Assembly (NCBI GenBank): GCA_025716815.1
Contig: JAIXMN010000016.1
Location: 620,001 to 684,000 of the forward strand
Direction of reading: 5' to 3'
Length of the DNA: 64,000 bases
Source: Dichotomocladium elegans
Lineage: Eukaryota; Mucoromycota; Mucoromycetes; Mucorales; Lichtheimiaceae
The notes beneath the pieces were generated by a model, which worked only from the letters and a program-made list of their open reading frames with translations, had not been told where the DNA came from and did not search any database. Positions 23,269 to 34,282 of this stretch are shown piece by piece. The position numbers and the translations under genes were made by a program. Position 1 is the first letter of the stretch. Every line of letters begins with the position of its first letter.

Positions 23269-24168
23269 TCAACGTGATGGGTCCTCTGGTTGACGGTCGT
23301 CGCGGACGATCCGCAATAGTCGTTGCCGCTCGCGAGTCCGGATGGCCTGGCGCCTGTTCTGGAACCAGATCTGAACGGTTCTCGGCGTCATACCCAGCTG
23401 TCGCCCGAGGTCTGCCCTGAGTTGCGTGGAAGGGAATACGGTCCGGTCAAAGACTCGGTTGAGAACCTCAAGTTGTTTCGCATTGGCCCGTCGTCGCTTG
23501 GCCTTGATCGCGGGCGGGGAGGCCTGCTCCTCATCGCTCGAGACCAGACCACCGCACATGCTTTCGAGGTCAGTGTCATCGTCGTAAAAGGCACGCTTTG
23601 TGCCAGCTTTGCTGTGGCCAACCGCTGTGGTCATAGTAGCTCGTTGCTGCTGTGTCTGGGAATGCGGCTGTTTCTTCAATGGCAATGCCCGTGTTGCTAC
23701 TGGTGCACGAGGAGGTGGAGGCGGGGGAGAGGAGGCGGAGAGCGTTGCAGCGGCCACGGGCTCCATGCTACTGCACGACGAAACCGTTGTATTGGAAGCA
23801 ACAGACGAAACTGACGACGCCATCGAATCGTGCATCCAAATGGAATTCGAGTCATGCGACTTGGGTATCGATGGCAGCAGCGGCAAATGATTATGCACAG
23901 ATGGGATTGATCCTGCTGGCCAGGTATGCAAGATGGGAGGTAATTGGAAGCCATTAGCTGAATTCAACGGGGTTGGAGTTTTTGGTGAAGGGAGCAATGG
24001 CTTCGTTGCAGATACTCCAGCTTCTTTTGAGACAACGGTGGCGGTAGAACAGAGGAGGTTAGAAATGTCGAGCGCAGCTGGACGTGAATAGGACGAGCGG
24101 GCACGCTGATCAACAGCACATCCGGTAGGAGTCTGATTTAACAGACTGGATACCGAGAAAGGCGGCAT
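23269..24168 (-). CDS. Homeodomain transcription factor
   Basis: A single exon of 299 residues with ATG at 24168 and TGA at 23269. The N-terminal 220 residues are Ser/Pro/Ala-rich and disordered, with a proline run (SPPPPPPRAP). A homeodomain occupies about residues 221-281. Helix 3 reads TPRTVQIWFQNRRQAIRTRE, with the invariant Trp, Phe, Asn and Arg contacts, and is preceded by KRRRANAKQLEVLNRVF. It is a typical 60-residue rather than TALE homeodomain; among yeasts it recalls Yox1/Pho2-type proteins, but no orthology is claimed. Only about 15 residues follow the domain. It stands alone, with 6.1 kb of non-coding sequence on its 3' side and 2.5 kb on its 5' side. Confidence 0.93.
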   Translation of the reverse strand: MPPFSVSSLLNQTPTGCAVDQRARSSYSRPAALDISNLLCSTATVVSKEAGVSATKPLLPSPKTPTPLNSANGFQLPPILHTWPAGSIPSVHNHLPLLPSIPKSHDSNSIWMHDSMASSVSSVASNTTVSSCSSMEPVAAATLSASSPPPPPPRAPVATRALPLKKQPHSQTQQQRATMTTAVGHSKAGTKRAFYDDDTDLESMCGGLVSSDEEQASPPAIKAKRRRANAKQLEVLNRVFDRTVFPSTQLRADLGRQLGMTPRTVQIWFQNRRQAIRTRERQRLLRIVRDDRQPEDPSR

Positions 24169-26699
24169 ATTAGTTTATTATAAGCGAGCAAGAGGAGAGG
24201 GGAGTAGTGAATGAGGAGGAGGAGGAAGAAGAAAAGAAAAAGAGACCGGGGACAGAAGGCAACAAATATATAAAGGACAGATTGAACAAAGCTTTGGGTC
24301 AAATGACCATTTCTTTTAGGCATTCAACAAATTACTGGGCCGTGTCGAATTCTTTAATTCTCGTAACACCATTAATCCCGCCCCCCCACTCCCTTCCTTC
24401 CTCCTCTCCCCCCCACTCACCTCCCCCCAACCCACCAAATGCACTCAGCTCAACGCTTTTCTCGCATGCCTCTCTTCCTAAAAGCTCGTTCTGGATAGGC
24501 GTGCTTACACCTTGCTTGACAAAACACATCCACATGATATTATCTTTTTTTCCTGATCTTGGCCTTTTTCATAACAATATACGAAGGAATAACACCGTTC
24601 CACAAAGTAGGGTCTGGCCCATCGGGGAGACGATATCTCCAATGGTCGAAACTAGCCACTTACCCCCGCCATTGTTTTTTCGTTGACTCTCTGACGATCT
24701 TGACCGATTAGGAAATGACATGCGCTCGTAGCGGACACCCGTTGATATTCCTTTTCGTCCCGTCCTCTCCCCCATTCTCCCAATGGGCTTCCGCAGGAGG
24801 CTTCGGGGACGCGGAGAGGAAGCTGGGGTGGGGGAGGGAACAAACATAGCCGCTAATGTTTCTGTCATTGATCAGATGCGGTGAATGAAAAAAACGCCGG
24901 TTTGCGCGCACGCACGCCACGAAACGCAACGCATAGTCGCAAGACCATTTCTGTACTAGTTTGTTTCAAGGAGCCCGAAAGCATCTCTGTTGGTTCAGAC
25001 CCATTGGGACCCCCACCCTGTTCCATCCACAATAGATGTTGGCTGCGCTAGGGGGTGCGAGAGATATTATATGATATCGTGGACTAATAACGACGTGTAT
25101 TTGAAAACATGTGCTATACTTGGCAATGGGAAACCTGATCGCTCCGTTTGTTACACACGTATTTTGCCAAGTTCATAAAATTTTCCATGTTAATTGATTG
25201 ATTGGAATAAAGAAACATACACGATTACTGTTGTTGTATCATTGGCTGCTATGCGATATAAACATAGTGAAGACAATATATACGAGAAGCAGATTTGCTC
25301 GAAGCACCATTCCTCTTCTACGCCACGCATCTTTACATGCACTAGCCCAACATTCTGAGTGTCATTTATTTGCCTATAGAACCTTGTTTTATTCGTACGC
25401 TTCCTATAATGAAAAAACATCACCTACGAATTCTCTCTTATTTTGTCAAAGTACCAAACACGTCCGATTGGTCCTCAAGTCGCTTGATGATGATCGACGG
25501 CAAAATCATTCCTACCCCCCGCTTTTCCATCCGTTTTTATTTACGACAGGAGGGTAATAAATACTAGCAGGCACCCATTTGCTACAGAGTATATAAAAAA
25601 CCTAAATGAGGAAAGAGGAACATGCAGATGGATGTTCCAAGGCCCTGACGGATAAAGAGATGCACGGCTTCCCACCGTGAATTATACAGGCTGTGCCCAA
25701 GCCAGAAAACATCTTGTGCTGGACCTGACCAGCTAATGTAAGTACACCACGCGTTTTTTTTTTGGGCATGTACTCATCCTTTAGGCACAGTTTATCATTT
25801 TCTATATCTCATACCACGTGTATGTTTTGTTAATTCTATTGTATATACAATAGCGCCATCCAAACGTTTTGGAATCCTTGATTTTTCCATCTTTGTATTG
25901 CATTACACACCCTTTGATGTCTTCATTTCAGACTTCGCTTTTAGAATTTGAATGGTTTGCGCGCGTATGATACCAGCTTTTGTTACAATCGCTACATATG
26001 CCCTTTTCTTTGACGAGCTTCCCCTACGAGCGTGAACATATACATTGTGCATTCGTCCCCCCCCCGGTTCCAAATATTGCATTTCCACTAGTGCTCTCGC
26101 ATACGTGTTCGTTTCCCAAGCTATTGTATGCAACAAGATACACAAGCACAACAGCAAGAGAAAATAATCATGAGTCTCCTGCCACCCGGGAAACGGCATG
26201 AAAAAAGAAGTGAGCATGATGTTGCTCTACGCTTCCATTTTTGCTGTTTTGTCCCCATAGCTGACTATTTTTTTTATCTTCGTCCAACCCAAGAGAGTGA
26301 GAAAGCATCGAGTATATGATAGAAAAAGACATATTGAGGCTGCATTGGTTAGCACCATCCACATTCTCCATCGCACAAGGCGAAAAAAGATCATCACATC
26401 TTTATATACCTCCTTCGTTCGTCACTTATTTTCTTACTGTGCACAGAAGACATACAAAGGAATTTATCATACCATTCGACACTGTGCAAATAGCTGTTCT
26501 CTTGTGTTTCTGCCAATGGTACAACATAGAGAGGAAATCGATATCCCCTACTCATATTAGCCCCGTCTATTATCAAAAAAACAAAAAAGACCCGCTGTGG
26601 TGACCATCTAGGCTTTTTATTTTTTTTTGGCGGAGAGGAAGAGAATATGGACCGCCTCCCCGATTTCTTGGGCGTCTACTTGACGTTCCCCCACCCCCC
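24169..26699. other. 2.5-kb divergent intergenic region
   Basis: Upstream of both the homeodomain gene (-) and the hydrolase gene (+). It contains purine-rich sequence next to the homeodomain start, C-rich tracts (24375-24435), an 18-bp palindrome at 25836-25853, a C run at 26057-26066 and a poly-T run near 26620. Open frames here are short and unconvincing; no RNA gene seen. Confidence 0.55.
25836..25853. repeat. 18-bp perfect palindrome
   Basis: CTATTGTATATACAATAG is identical on both strands. It lies in the divergent spacer between the homeodomain and hydrolase genes, about 850 bp from the nearer start. Confidence 0.6.
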
Positions 26700-28658
26700 A
26701 TGCTGGTACTAAGGCGTTTCATGCAACGCCGGAGCCATGGTGGTGCTGGGAGTGTTTTCGCACGGGTTAACCGTGTTCCTGGTTACGAAACCATCGCGTT
26801 TCCTGGTCTACGGCGGAGTTATCCAAGCGTAGGTGTTCATTCCTCCATGCATTCCGCAGCCGCAGTGTCTGCTCCCAATTCATCAGCAGGAAGAATCACA
26901 ATGGACAATCGCGACGACACCTCCCAGAAAGTGCATCCTCTCGATGATTCTGCAGTGGAGTCATATACCATCCCCGGTGCCAAAGTGTTTGATCGTTATT
27001 TTGAATGTCCACTCGGTACACGAACAAAGGCGGCCGCGAGGGAAAATAAATAAAAAGGAGATTAACATGCATTCATTTAGATTATAGCAAGCCAGATGGT
27101 TCCAAGATTACAGTCTTTGCACGTCATCTCGTGCCGTATGACAAGGCAGACCAAGTCAAAAAACTTCCATTTTTCCTGTATCTCCAGGTACGAACTCGGG
27201 GGTTATTGGAGGGCCCCTCTCAGGTTGTTCTTCACAGCGTATCTGACGCGCTGTCCATGCTACTAGGGTGGACCGGGCTTTGAAGTAGCTCCACCAAGCA
27301 GTGCCTCCTCAGGATGGATCAAGGCTGCTTTTGAGAAAGGTTTCCAAGTTCTGTAAGAAGAAATGTTGGTGTAAGGGTGATGGAGGGTTGAACGTTTATG
27401 CATGGCAAAAAAAACAGATTGCTGGATCAGCGAGGCACAGGTCAATCTTCCGCGGTCTCTGCCCGGGCTCTTGCCCACCTTGAGTCCGATGAGGCCAAGC
27501 GCGACTACCTCCTTCATTTCCGAGCTGACAATATTGTCCGGGACTGTGAGACGATCCGTAAAGCGTTGACGGAGAACCGGTGTTCAGCAGATGATTGCAA
27601 ATTGACTCTGCTCGGGCAAAGCTTTGGCGGATTTTGTATTGTCACTTATTTATCCTTGTTGTAAGTCGTGTATAAAATGACGGCGCGTTATGTGATTGAC
27701 AAGTAACGGTACGATGTTTTCAGCCCTCAGTCAATTCGCGAGGCATACATCACCGGCGGTGTTCCACCACTGGTCAACTCACCCGACCCGGTCTACCGCG
27801 CGCTCTACCCGCGCATGCTGAAAAAAAATAAGCTCTACTACCAGAAATATCCTCGAGACGTCGAGCGGGTGCGCCACATCCACGCTCACCTGTCTACTCA
27901 CCATGTCACGTTGCCCGATGGCGGGACCCTTTCGCCCCGACGGTTCCTTCAGCTCGGCCTCCTGTTTGGCGGTTCGGGCGGGTATGATACTCTTCACCAG
28001 ACCATTCTTTCTGCTGCAACCGACCTCGATCGTCTTGGTCAACTCAGCTTCCGCACGCTGTCAGCCATTCAGAGCCTCCAAAGCTTCGACACCAACGTCT
28101 TCTACTGCATCCTGCACGAATCCATCTATTGCCAAGGCGAGCCGAGCCAGTGGACCGCTGAGAAACTCTTGATGGAGGAGCCCTTCAAGTCCCAATTCGA
28201 GTGGCGCCTCGATGCCCTCCGCCCTGATCAGCCGATCTACTTTACAGGCGAGACGGTCTATCCCTTTATGCTCGACGATTATGTCGAGCTCCGTCCATTG
28301 AAAAATGTGGCAAACTTGCTCGCAGAGTTCAGGGATTGGCCTAAGCTCTACGATGAAGCCGTACTTGCCAAAAATACTGTACCCGTCGCAGGTGTGTCTT
28401 ACTTTGAGGACATGTATGTTGATGTCCGACACTCGGAAGAGACAGCATCGAAGATTAACGGGTTCCAGCAATGGATCACTAATGAATTTGCGCACAAGTA
28501 AGTGGAACCTCGCAAAAACGAGAGATATCCGACTCATAGAATGAACGTGGACGCTTTCCTCTTTTTTTTTTCTCTGCAGTGGCTTGCGTGTGGACGGTGA
28601 ACGTATCGTAAAGTACCTCGCTAAGCTTGCATCGGGCGAGGAATCTTATAATCGCTAG
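26700..28658 (+). CDS. Proline iminopeptidase-like alpha/beta hydrolase (peptidase S33)
   Basis: Six exons: 26700-27015, 27081-27187, 27267-27352, 27418-27660, 27724-28497 and 28580-28658, giving 534 residues. Seen: the QGGPGFE oxyanion segment, LLLDQRGTGQSS, and the nucleophile elbow TLLGQSFGGFC (Ser about residue 238). Late acid/base segments are SYFEDMYVDVRHS and HNGLRVDG. This is the S33 prolyl aminopeptidase pattern, enzymes that remove N-terminal proline from peptides, usually in the cytosol. The first ATG adds an Arg-rich leader (MLVLRRFMQRRSH) of about 65 residues that looks like a mitochondrial presequence. Internal in-frame ATGs at about 26848 and 26901 would remove it. Substrate specificity cannot be read from sequence. 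Confidence 0.9.
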
Positions 28659-28899
28659 CAACCACAACCACAGATCTACATAAATATAATGCGCACACGC
28701 ACACTCTGGCCGCATCCTTATTCCCAGTCTCTGTCCTGAGCCCGTAGAATATTGATAAGATACCGCAAAGGCTGTGCTGTACTTGTTTAAAATCGGTGGT
28801 TGTAAACTATGCATCATCTTGGTGAAACATGGACATATGTTGTTTTTATTTTTATTAGCGGTGTTGTTCTAAATCGCAAAGCACACATTAGGACACGTC

Positions 28900-29261
28900 C
28901 TAATCTTCATAGCCAGCAGGAGGGTTGCGGGGACCGTTGGGAACTAGATAGGGTTCATGGTAATGAATGTGAGTAGATCAGCTTCATGCTTTTTTCGTTG
29001 AGAAAATGTGAGACGCACGAGGATAAGTGAGAGGCAACGCGGGGATGCCCTTGTAGCCAAAGTACTCGCGGCGGATCGTGGGGACAGTCCAGACCATGAC
29101 GGGGCCTAGTCAATTTTTAATGAGCATTCGAAAGAATTATATCAAGTGCGGTTGAGTCGACTCGACCCGCAAGACGCCATTTACGAACCGATGGAGCCAA
29201 TGACAAAGGACCAGAAAATGACAGGCTTCTCAAGAGCAAATCGGCGAAGAACTCCGGCCAT
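28900..29261 (-). CDS. NADH:ubiquinone oxidoreductase 9.5 kDa subunit (NDUFA3-like)
   Basis: Three exons, 29261-29189, 29105-29019 and 28943-28900, encode only 67 residues, so the gene is easily missed. The protein has an N-terminal amphipathic stretch (MAGVLRRFALEKP), one hydrophobic helix (VIFWSFVIGSIGPVMVW) and TVPTIRREYFGY. It ends in LPLTYPLPNGPRNPPAGYED. This layout (EKP, a single membrane helix, PLTYP.P.GPR.PP.GYED at the end) is that of the fungal complex I 9.5 kDa accessory subunit related to NDUFA3, in the mitochondrial inner membrane. The first donor is GTTCGT, the second GTGCGT; both junctions restore conserved residues. It converges with the hydrolase gene (stops 241 bp apart). 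Confidence 0.85.
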
Positions 29262-30416
29262 GTTATAAAAAGAGAGATGTGTAATGTGTGTATGCCTCCC
29301 TGGCGGGGCGTTCGAGTCTTTCTCTCTGCGAATATATGGCTTGGCCCTCTGCTCCGCTCCGCGCCTCGCCTCAATAAACAAAATGACATCACGTTTCTTC
29401 CCTCGTCGATTTCAATACCCGTCTTGCCCGCTTTTTCCCCCTCTCCCCTCAGCACGCGCACTATCAAAGATTCATGCGTTCTCACCGGCCAAAGCTCTTT
29501 CTTTCTTGCTTATTTTTCATACACGGGTATAACATGGAGGAATATTTACATGATGTTATACGTAAATAATTGGCTTGACAAAGTCTACGGAATAATGGAT
29601 GCTGTGACACGAGCACAGAAGGCCAGGAGGATGACCCGCCCAAGCAAGATTGTAAAAAAGGACTACCATGATAAGCAGGATGAGAGTGAAATTGCTATGA
29701 CTCCTCACGAAGCATCTCGCTACCTACAGCTATGTGGTGTTACAACGGAGTACTAGAGATTGGATGATCTCTAGTCAAAAGGACATTAGCTCTGAGTCCA
29801 AGAGTCGCGTCCTCGTGAAACAATAAATAGATCCTGTCTGTATTATGATAAGGCCGATCTTACGCTTTGCGCAGAACAGTGTTTACCCAGTAGTCACTGC
29901 GTTCATTCTGAAAACAAAAGTATACTAGTTTGCAGATATGAAGAATGGGAGTGGTTCCATATTCCCTGCACTTCTGCCTCTCATTGGAGGTACAGGTCAT
30001 CCAAAATCACCCATTGAATAGGCCACTATCTAGCACTTAGAAAGGAATACCCTGAACTGACAGCAATACTCATGCTGAAAACCATCGTAAAACGGAATTC
30101 TCTGGCCACACAAGAACAGGCATACTCATTCCCCTCCTCTTCTGGGATATTGACAAGGACGCATGTAAGTTGCAATACCTTGCTTCTTGCGTTGTTCACA
30201 GCGAGTATATTCAGTATGTGCTGCATACGCATGTTTGGATCTCTTCCTTTCTTTTGTGCTTAAAAAGAGGAATAGGGTCAATGCATGACTGTGTGTGGTG
30301 AACGCGCGTCCACTTAAATTATTTCTAATCCGGTCAGTGCGCACCGGCCTGTCCGCGTCATTTACCCCACGCTTCGAAATCCTAATATCTCTTCCACCAT
30401 TTGCTCCTCTCTTACA
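29262..30416. other. Divergent spacer between complex I subunit and PAC2 genes
   Basis: 1.15 kb. A frame open to 29756 ends with a basic/acidic segment (RAQKARRMTRPSKIVKKDYH) that could be a small ORF starting at an ATG near 29550 (about 68 residues). I recognise no family and rate it doubtful. The rest is AT-rich with no RNA gene or repeat of note. Confidence 0.45.
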
Positions 30417-31453
30417 ATGGACTCCTTCGTAGCTTCTTCCTCTTTTAATTCCAACCTCCTTGCCGGTTCGACACTTGTACTGGTGCGTCATTTATTTCCG
30501 CTTCAGGGGCTGGGAAACAAGAGCTGACGCTTGAAACCCCAATAGCCTGCAGTATCAATCGGCAACGTCCCACAATTGACAAGCGATCTCTTTATCCATA
30601 CCCTTCAACTGAACCGCGTCGGTTTTATTGACAATGATGCTCTCATGCCCGTTGCAGGTGCTCGGGAAGGCAGGACAGGATCAGGCGTCTCGGTGGCCGT
30701 CGAAGTCTTTCAGACCAGCGATCACAAATGGACCGTGATCCAGCAACGCGCACCGACATTCAAGGTAAAAAGACATTTGCGATCATTTAACTGTTCATGA
30801 GTCTTATGTGGACCTTCCCGTATCCTCTTTAAAAATAACGTATTTTTTTCATTGACAAAAGGGCAAGCGAGGAGCTTATGTAAAAGACCTGGTGGCATTT
30901 ATTCAAAAATACAAGTTTCAATCCGTGATTCTGTTGACGAGCGCCGACGCTGGTCTGCGGACAGACGCGCAGATCACAGGAAGCATACCCCTCCGTGTGA
31001 TCGGCACCGACAAAAACATGGTGGAAAAGGCCTCGGCGGCCGGGATTCCAACCCTTGAGACAGACGAAAACCAGGTCCATGGGACAGGCATTGGCGTGCC
31101 TCTGTTTAAGGCACTCAAGGAGGCTCAAGTCCTAGCGACCATGTTCATAATGTTTGCTTTGGAAGGCGGTAAGCTCTTTGGCATCTTGAGAGGTGCTTCT
31201 CTTATTTGGTTAATGATTCGTCTTCACCACATAGACAACGTATCGGATGCTATTCTTTTTGCGAATGCATTGAATACTCTGTTGGAATTTAAAACTGACA
31301 AAGGTAATCAAGCGATCTCTTCACTCTCTATCACCCCGGGATTTCGGACCAAAAGGTTTCTAAGTTGAAGCGGTAAAAATAGGATCATGGACGCCCCCGA
31401 AGAGCTGGGACTTTTTGTTCGGCAATCCTTACAACCAGGAACTGTATCAATAA
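30417..31453 (+). CDS. Proteasome assembly chaperone 2 (PAC2/PSMG2)
   Basis: Five exons: 30417-30482, 30546-30764, 30862-31168, 31235-31303 and 31365-31453, giving 249 residues (human PSMG2 264). Conserved blocks are LAGSTLVLPAVSIGNVPQLT, NRVGFIDNDALMPVAG, VILLTSADAGLR, GTGIGVPLFKALKEAQV, FALEGDNVSDA and the C-terminal SWTPPKSWDFLFG. The last corresponds to the family's W..P.SW..LFG tail, just before its HbYX-like end. PAC2 pairs with PAC1 (Poc1/Add66 in yeast) and scaffolds assembly of the proteasome alpha ring in the cytosol. All junctions keep phase. The stop lies only 26 bp from the stop of the EB1 gene on the other strand, so the two transcripts must overlap at their 3' ends. Confidence 0.92.
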
Positions 31454-31479
31454 TAAAATAAAAACAAATTGTGTGTGGA

Positions 31480-32747
31480 TTAGAATGTCTCGTCATCAAA
31501 ATCGTCTTGATGATGGCCAGCGACAAGCCCACCCACAAGACCGTCTTCGTCCGGAGGAGCCTCAAACCCGTCCTATTGTGTGACATGCATTCCATCAGCC
31601 ATCCAAACAACCAAATCTGCTGTATGTGGGTTTCTATACCTCTGTGCTATAAAGCACATTTTGAATTTCTTTAAACGCTGCGGGCGGTTCCGCATTTTGC
31701 TGGCGCTCCGTAGCGTTCTGGATTAGAATCTCAATGTCCCGCAGTTTCCCAAAATAAAAGTCGCGCTCCTTTTCTAGCCCGTCTACTGTCAGCTTTAGCT
31801 CGTTGATCTGCTTATCAAGCTCCATCGCAACAGCACTGCTGCCATTTTCGGTGGGGGCATTCCGTGGCGAGGGACCTGAACGTGACGATGGACGTGCTAC
31901 GGATGCCATGGCAAGGGTGAGGATTTAATATGCCTGGGCTCACAGATATGCGTTGCCCGGATGCAAAAGATCATTCTTACCTGTCGTCGAAGGTTTGCGA
32001 GAAGGCGATGATGAGACACCACGTCCGACACTGCCCAGGGGGCCGCTTCCCGGCTTCGCTGTTGCTGCTGATGGGCCCATGTTTCCTCCCTTGCGCCGAG
32101 CAAGGGCATCGTAGGATCCACCAGGGAAGTTTTGGTCCCAGAAGCGCTTGATCCATTGCATGAACTCGAGATTATCTTGAAACTTGCACTTTATCAACCG
32201 GTCAACGGGTATAATCTACGGTTCGCCAAGCTTAGAATTCCTTCAATGACATCTCTTCGCCCCTCCAAATACAGTACTTTATCAACTCTAAAGGAGAAGG
32301 GTGGAGGGTGTGGTGTTAGATTTGAGCCCTTCCCCTCTCTTGCCTGCATTTTCCCCCTCCCCACAACCGACTTTTGGCCTTATACTCTACTTGTGCTTTT
32401 CAAAGGTATGTTGGAGCACCTTGAAGTTTCCGACATATTCGTATTCGTGTTTTGTATCAAATTTGACCTTGCTCATGTGCACGTCGCCTGCAATTAAACA
32501 CGTTAAACGACACCACCTTGGACTTAAGCCAGACGCGCTTGCATACCGAAGATTGAATCCATGATCTGGCAGTATGCCGCACCTGAACGCCGCGCACATA
32601 TGCAGATACCCTCAATTTTCTTCAGCCAAACCAACTGTAGGGTCAAGAGCAGCCGCTATTACCTGTGCCGGCCTGTTCGACCTTACGGTAATTGATTTGC
32701 AGGAGCTCGTTCATCCATCCGATCAATTCAGTTCGAGATTCTCCCAT
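31480..32747 (-). CDS. Microtubule plus-end tracking protein EB1 (MAPRE/Bim1/Mal3)
   Basis: Seven exons: 32747-32663, 32582-32547, 32487-32391, 32287-32278, 32215-31981, 31896-31640 and 31572-31480, giving 270 residues. Residues 1-110 are the calponin-homology domain ([74 protein letters not shown]). A basic Ser/Pro linker follows. The EB1 coiled coil is [20 protein letters not shown] with IEILIQN. An acidic tail ends in DDFDDETF, a variant of the EEY/F motif recognised by CAP-Gly proteins. The fourth exon is a 10-nt microexon needed to give HKVDKIIPVDRL inside the calponin-homology domain; without it the frame breaks. Family members bind GTP-like microtubule ends and recruit other tip proteins. 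Confidence 0.94.
32278..32287 (-). other. 10-nt microexon of the EB1 gene
   Basis: On the minus strand AGTTGATAAA is bounded by an acceptor (CTCCTTTAG) and a donor (GTACTG). It supplies the V-D-K of the conserved HK.DK.IPVDRL segment and restores phase between exons 32487-32391 and 32215-31981. Confidence 0.8.
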
Positions 32748-32887
32748 TCTTTTTCTTTTCTTTTCTTTTTTTTTTTTAGAAAAAAGGTCAGACTCGGGAT
32801 AGTAGAATGCCACGAAAAAAAAAAGAAGAAAAAGAAAAGAAAGCCGTATGCAATGCATATAAAGAGCTGCGAGGCACACACTATATA

Positions 32888-32919
32888 CAGCAGCAACAAC
32901 AACAACAACAACAACAACG
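32888..32919. repeat. (CAA)n trinucleotide repeat
   Basis: CAGCAACAACAAC-type tract of about nine units in the non-coding spacer upstream of EB1, read directly. Confidence 0.8.
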
Positions 32920-34152
32920 GCATCAGCGGCAGGAGGTGGAGACGGAGGGGAAGAACTCAAAGTAAAAGAGAATGTGTGCGCATGAGGGGCCAGATAGATC
33001 AAGCATAAGGTGTATATTCAACAGGCTTTAGTTCTCTACACCCCTTCAATTGCTCTCTCGAAGCAACTTTCGCTGCGAAGATGTGATAGACGGCAGTGGT
33101 TTGGACATATTTATATGTAGGGATACTTCATTGGATGGCTGCAGGAATGGCTTACCACGCACAAACGCTTCCCCCCTCTCGGGTAGGAAGTGGTCGTCTC
33201 AAGTATGTGGCGATTGGTTCTGTCTGAAATACATTTATACTCATGCATGGACTCCCCTGAAACTTATACAAGGCTGCTGCATATTTTTGCTTCTTGTCAC
33301 CCATATTCTCATGTGGATGCGAATAGTTCCTTAGCAGATCTATCCTGCAATGTATCCCAGAGGATACCGAGCTATTGGCTACCAATTGGCCTTTATACTA
33401 CCTATAATGCGACGGATTTGAAAGCCAAGCTCGGTTTCTTATGCATCCCGGATAGGAATCTGCAAGTCATTTCTTCCCTGCGTTCGGTGCAGCCTGATAA
33501 ACTGATTTGTTTAAGACCTCATGCGCTTCCAATGGGCAGTATGCATAGGGTGGCTTAGGTTACATGAAATCGGAATAGACCCGACCAATGAGATAACACA
33601 TCCGAAACTGCGTATCAGCAAAACTTTTTTTGACTGGAGAGATTTCCCAAGAGATAAACAGATCCCCCCAATGTCTCTCCGACCGGGACGTTTCATGGTC
33701 GTTTGATTTGTGTGGTTCGGCATCGGGACAGAATCGATTTTGCATTGTATTGTCTATTTTCTGCCTGTGGTTGGTTTGATGAGTTTTGCTTACAGAGAAA
33801 GTCTACCACGGCAACAAGCAAGCGACTAATCCAAGGGATATGGACCGGGTTGGGGCGTAGAGACATTCGGCAAATGAAAATGATTGTACGACGTACTCAA
33901 AAAAAAAACATTGGGCTGTCCCGAAGAAATAGTGTGGTGTACATTATCGTAACAGGGGAGACCCTCCCATCCCAACGGAGTCCCCTAACAACTTCCAAAG
34001 AACAATCGATGCTTCTCCTATGACCCGAAGAAAGAGAAGCAGCTGGAGCTTGATATTTTGTGTTTAGGTGAAGAAAGTGATCCGCTGGTGCGATAAACGG
34101 AAATAATCGATAAGCGGACGAACAAAAAAAAAAAAAAAGAGAACAAAGGGGT

Positions 34153-34161
34153 ATATAATAA
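34153..34161 (+). promoter_or_regulatory. Candidate TATA box of the PTC7-type gene
   Basis: TATATAATA lies about 125 bp upstream of the ATG at 34283, followed by pyrimidine-rich sequence. Assigned by spacing only. Confidence 0.4.
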
Positions 34162-34282
34162 ATGGAAGCCTCCTTCCAGCCTCAATACCAAACCCCCCCC
34201 CAATAATTTCTGCTTCTACCAAAAAATAAATTGCATCCCCCTCTCTTTCCCTTCTTCCTTCATTCATCTTCGTCTATCTTCC

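Larger units (their letters stand above)
32748..34282. other. Divergent spacer between EB1 and PTC7-type genes
   Basis: 1.5 kb. Next to EB1: poly-T/A tracts and a (CAA)n repeat (32888-32919). The middle (33050-33560) is AT-rich with an unconvincing 122-residue frame. Near PTC7: a C run, a TATATAATA element at 34153-34161 and CT-rich sequence. No gene or RNA recognised. Confidence 0.55.

Noticed and set aside
29304..29325. B-box-like GGCGTTCGAGTC suggesting a tRNA
   Set aside because: Flanking bases do not form a T stem, and no A box or acceptor stem fits. Similar hits near 13600, 18548 and 30370 also failed, so no tRNA is called.
33190..33558. 122-residue open frame upstream of the PTC7-type gene
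   Set aside because: No family resemblance; starts at a non-ATG codon and lies in an AT-rich divergent spacer.
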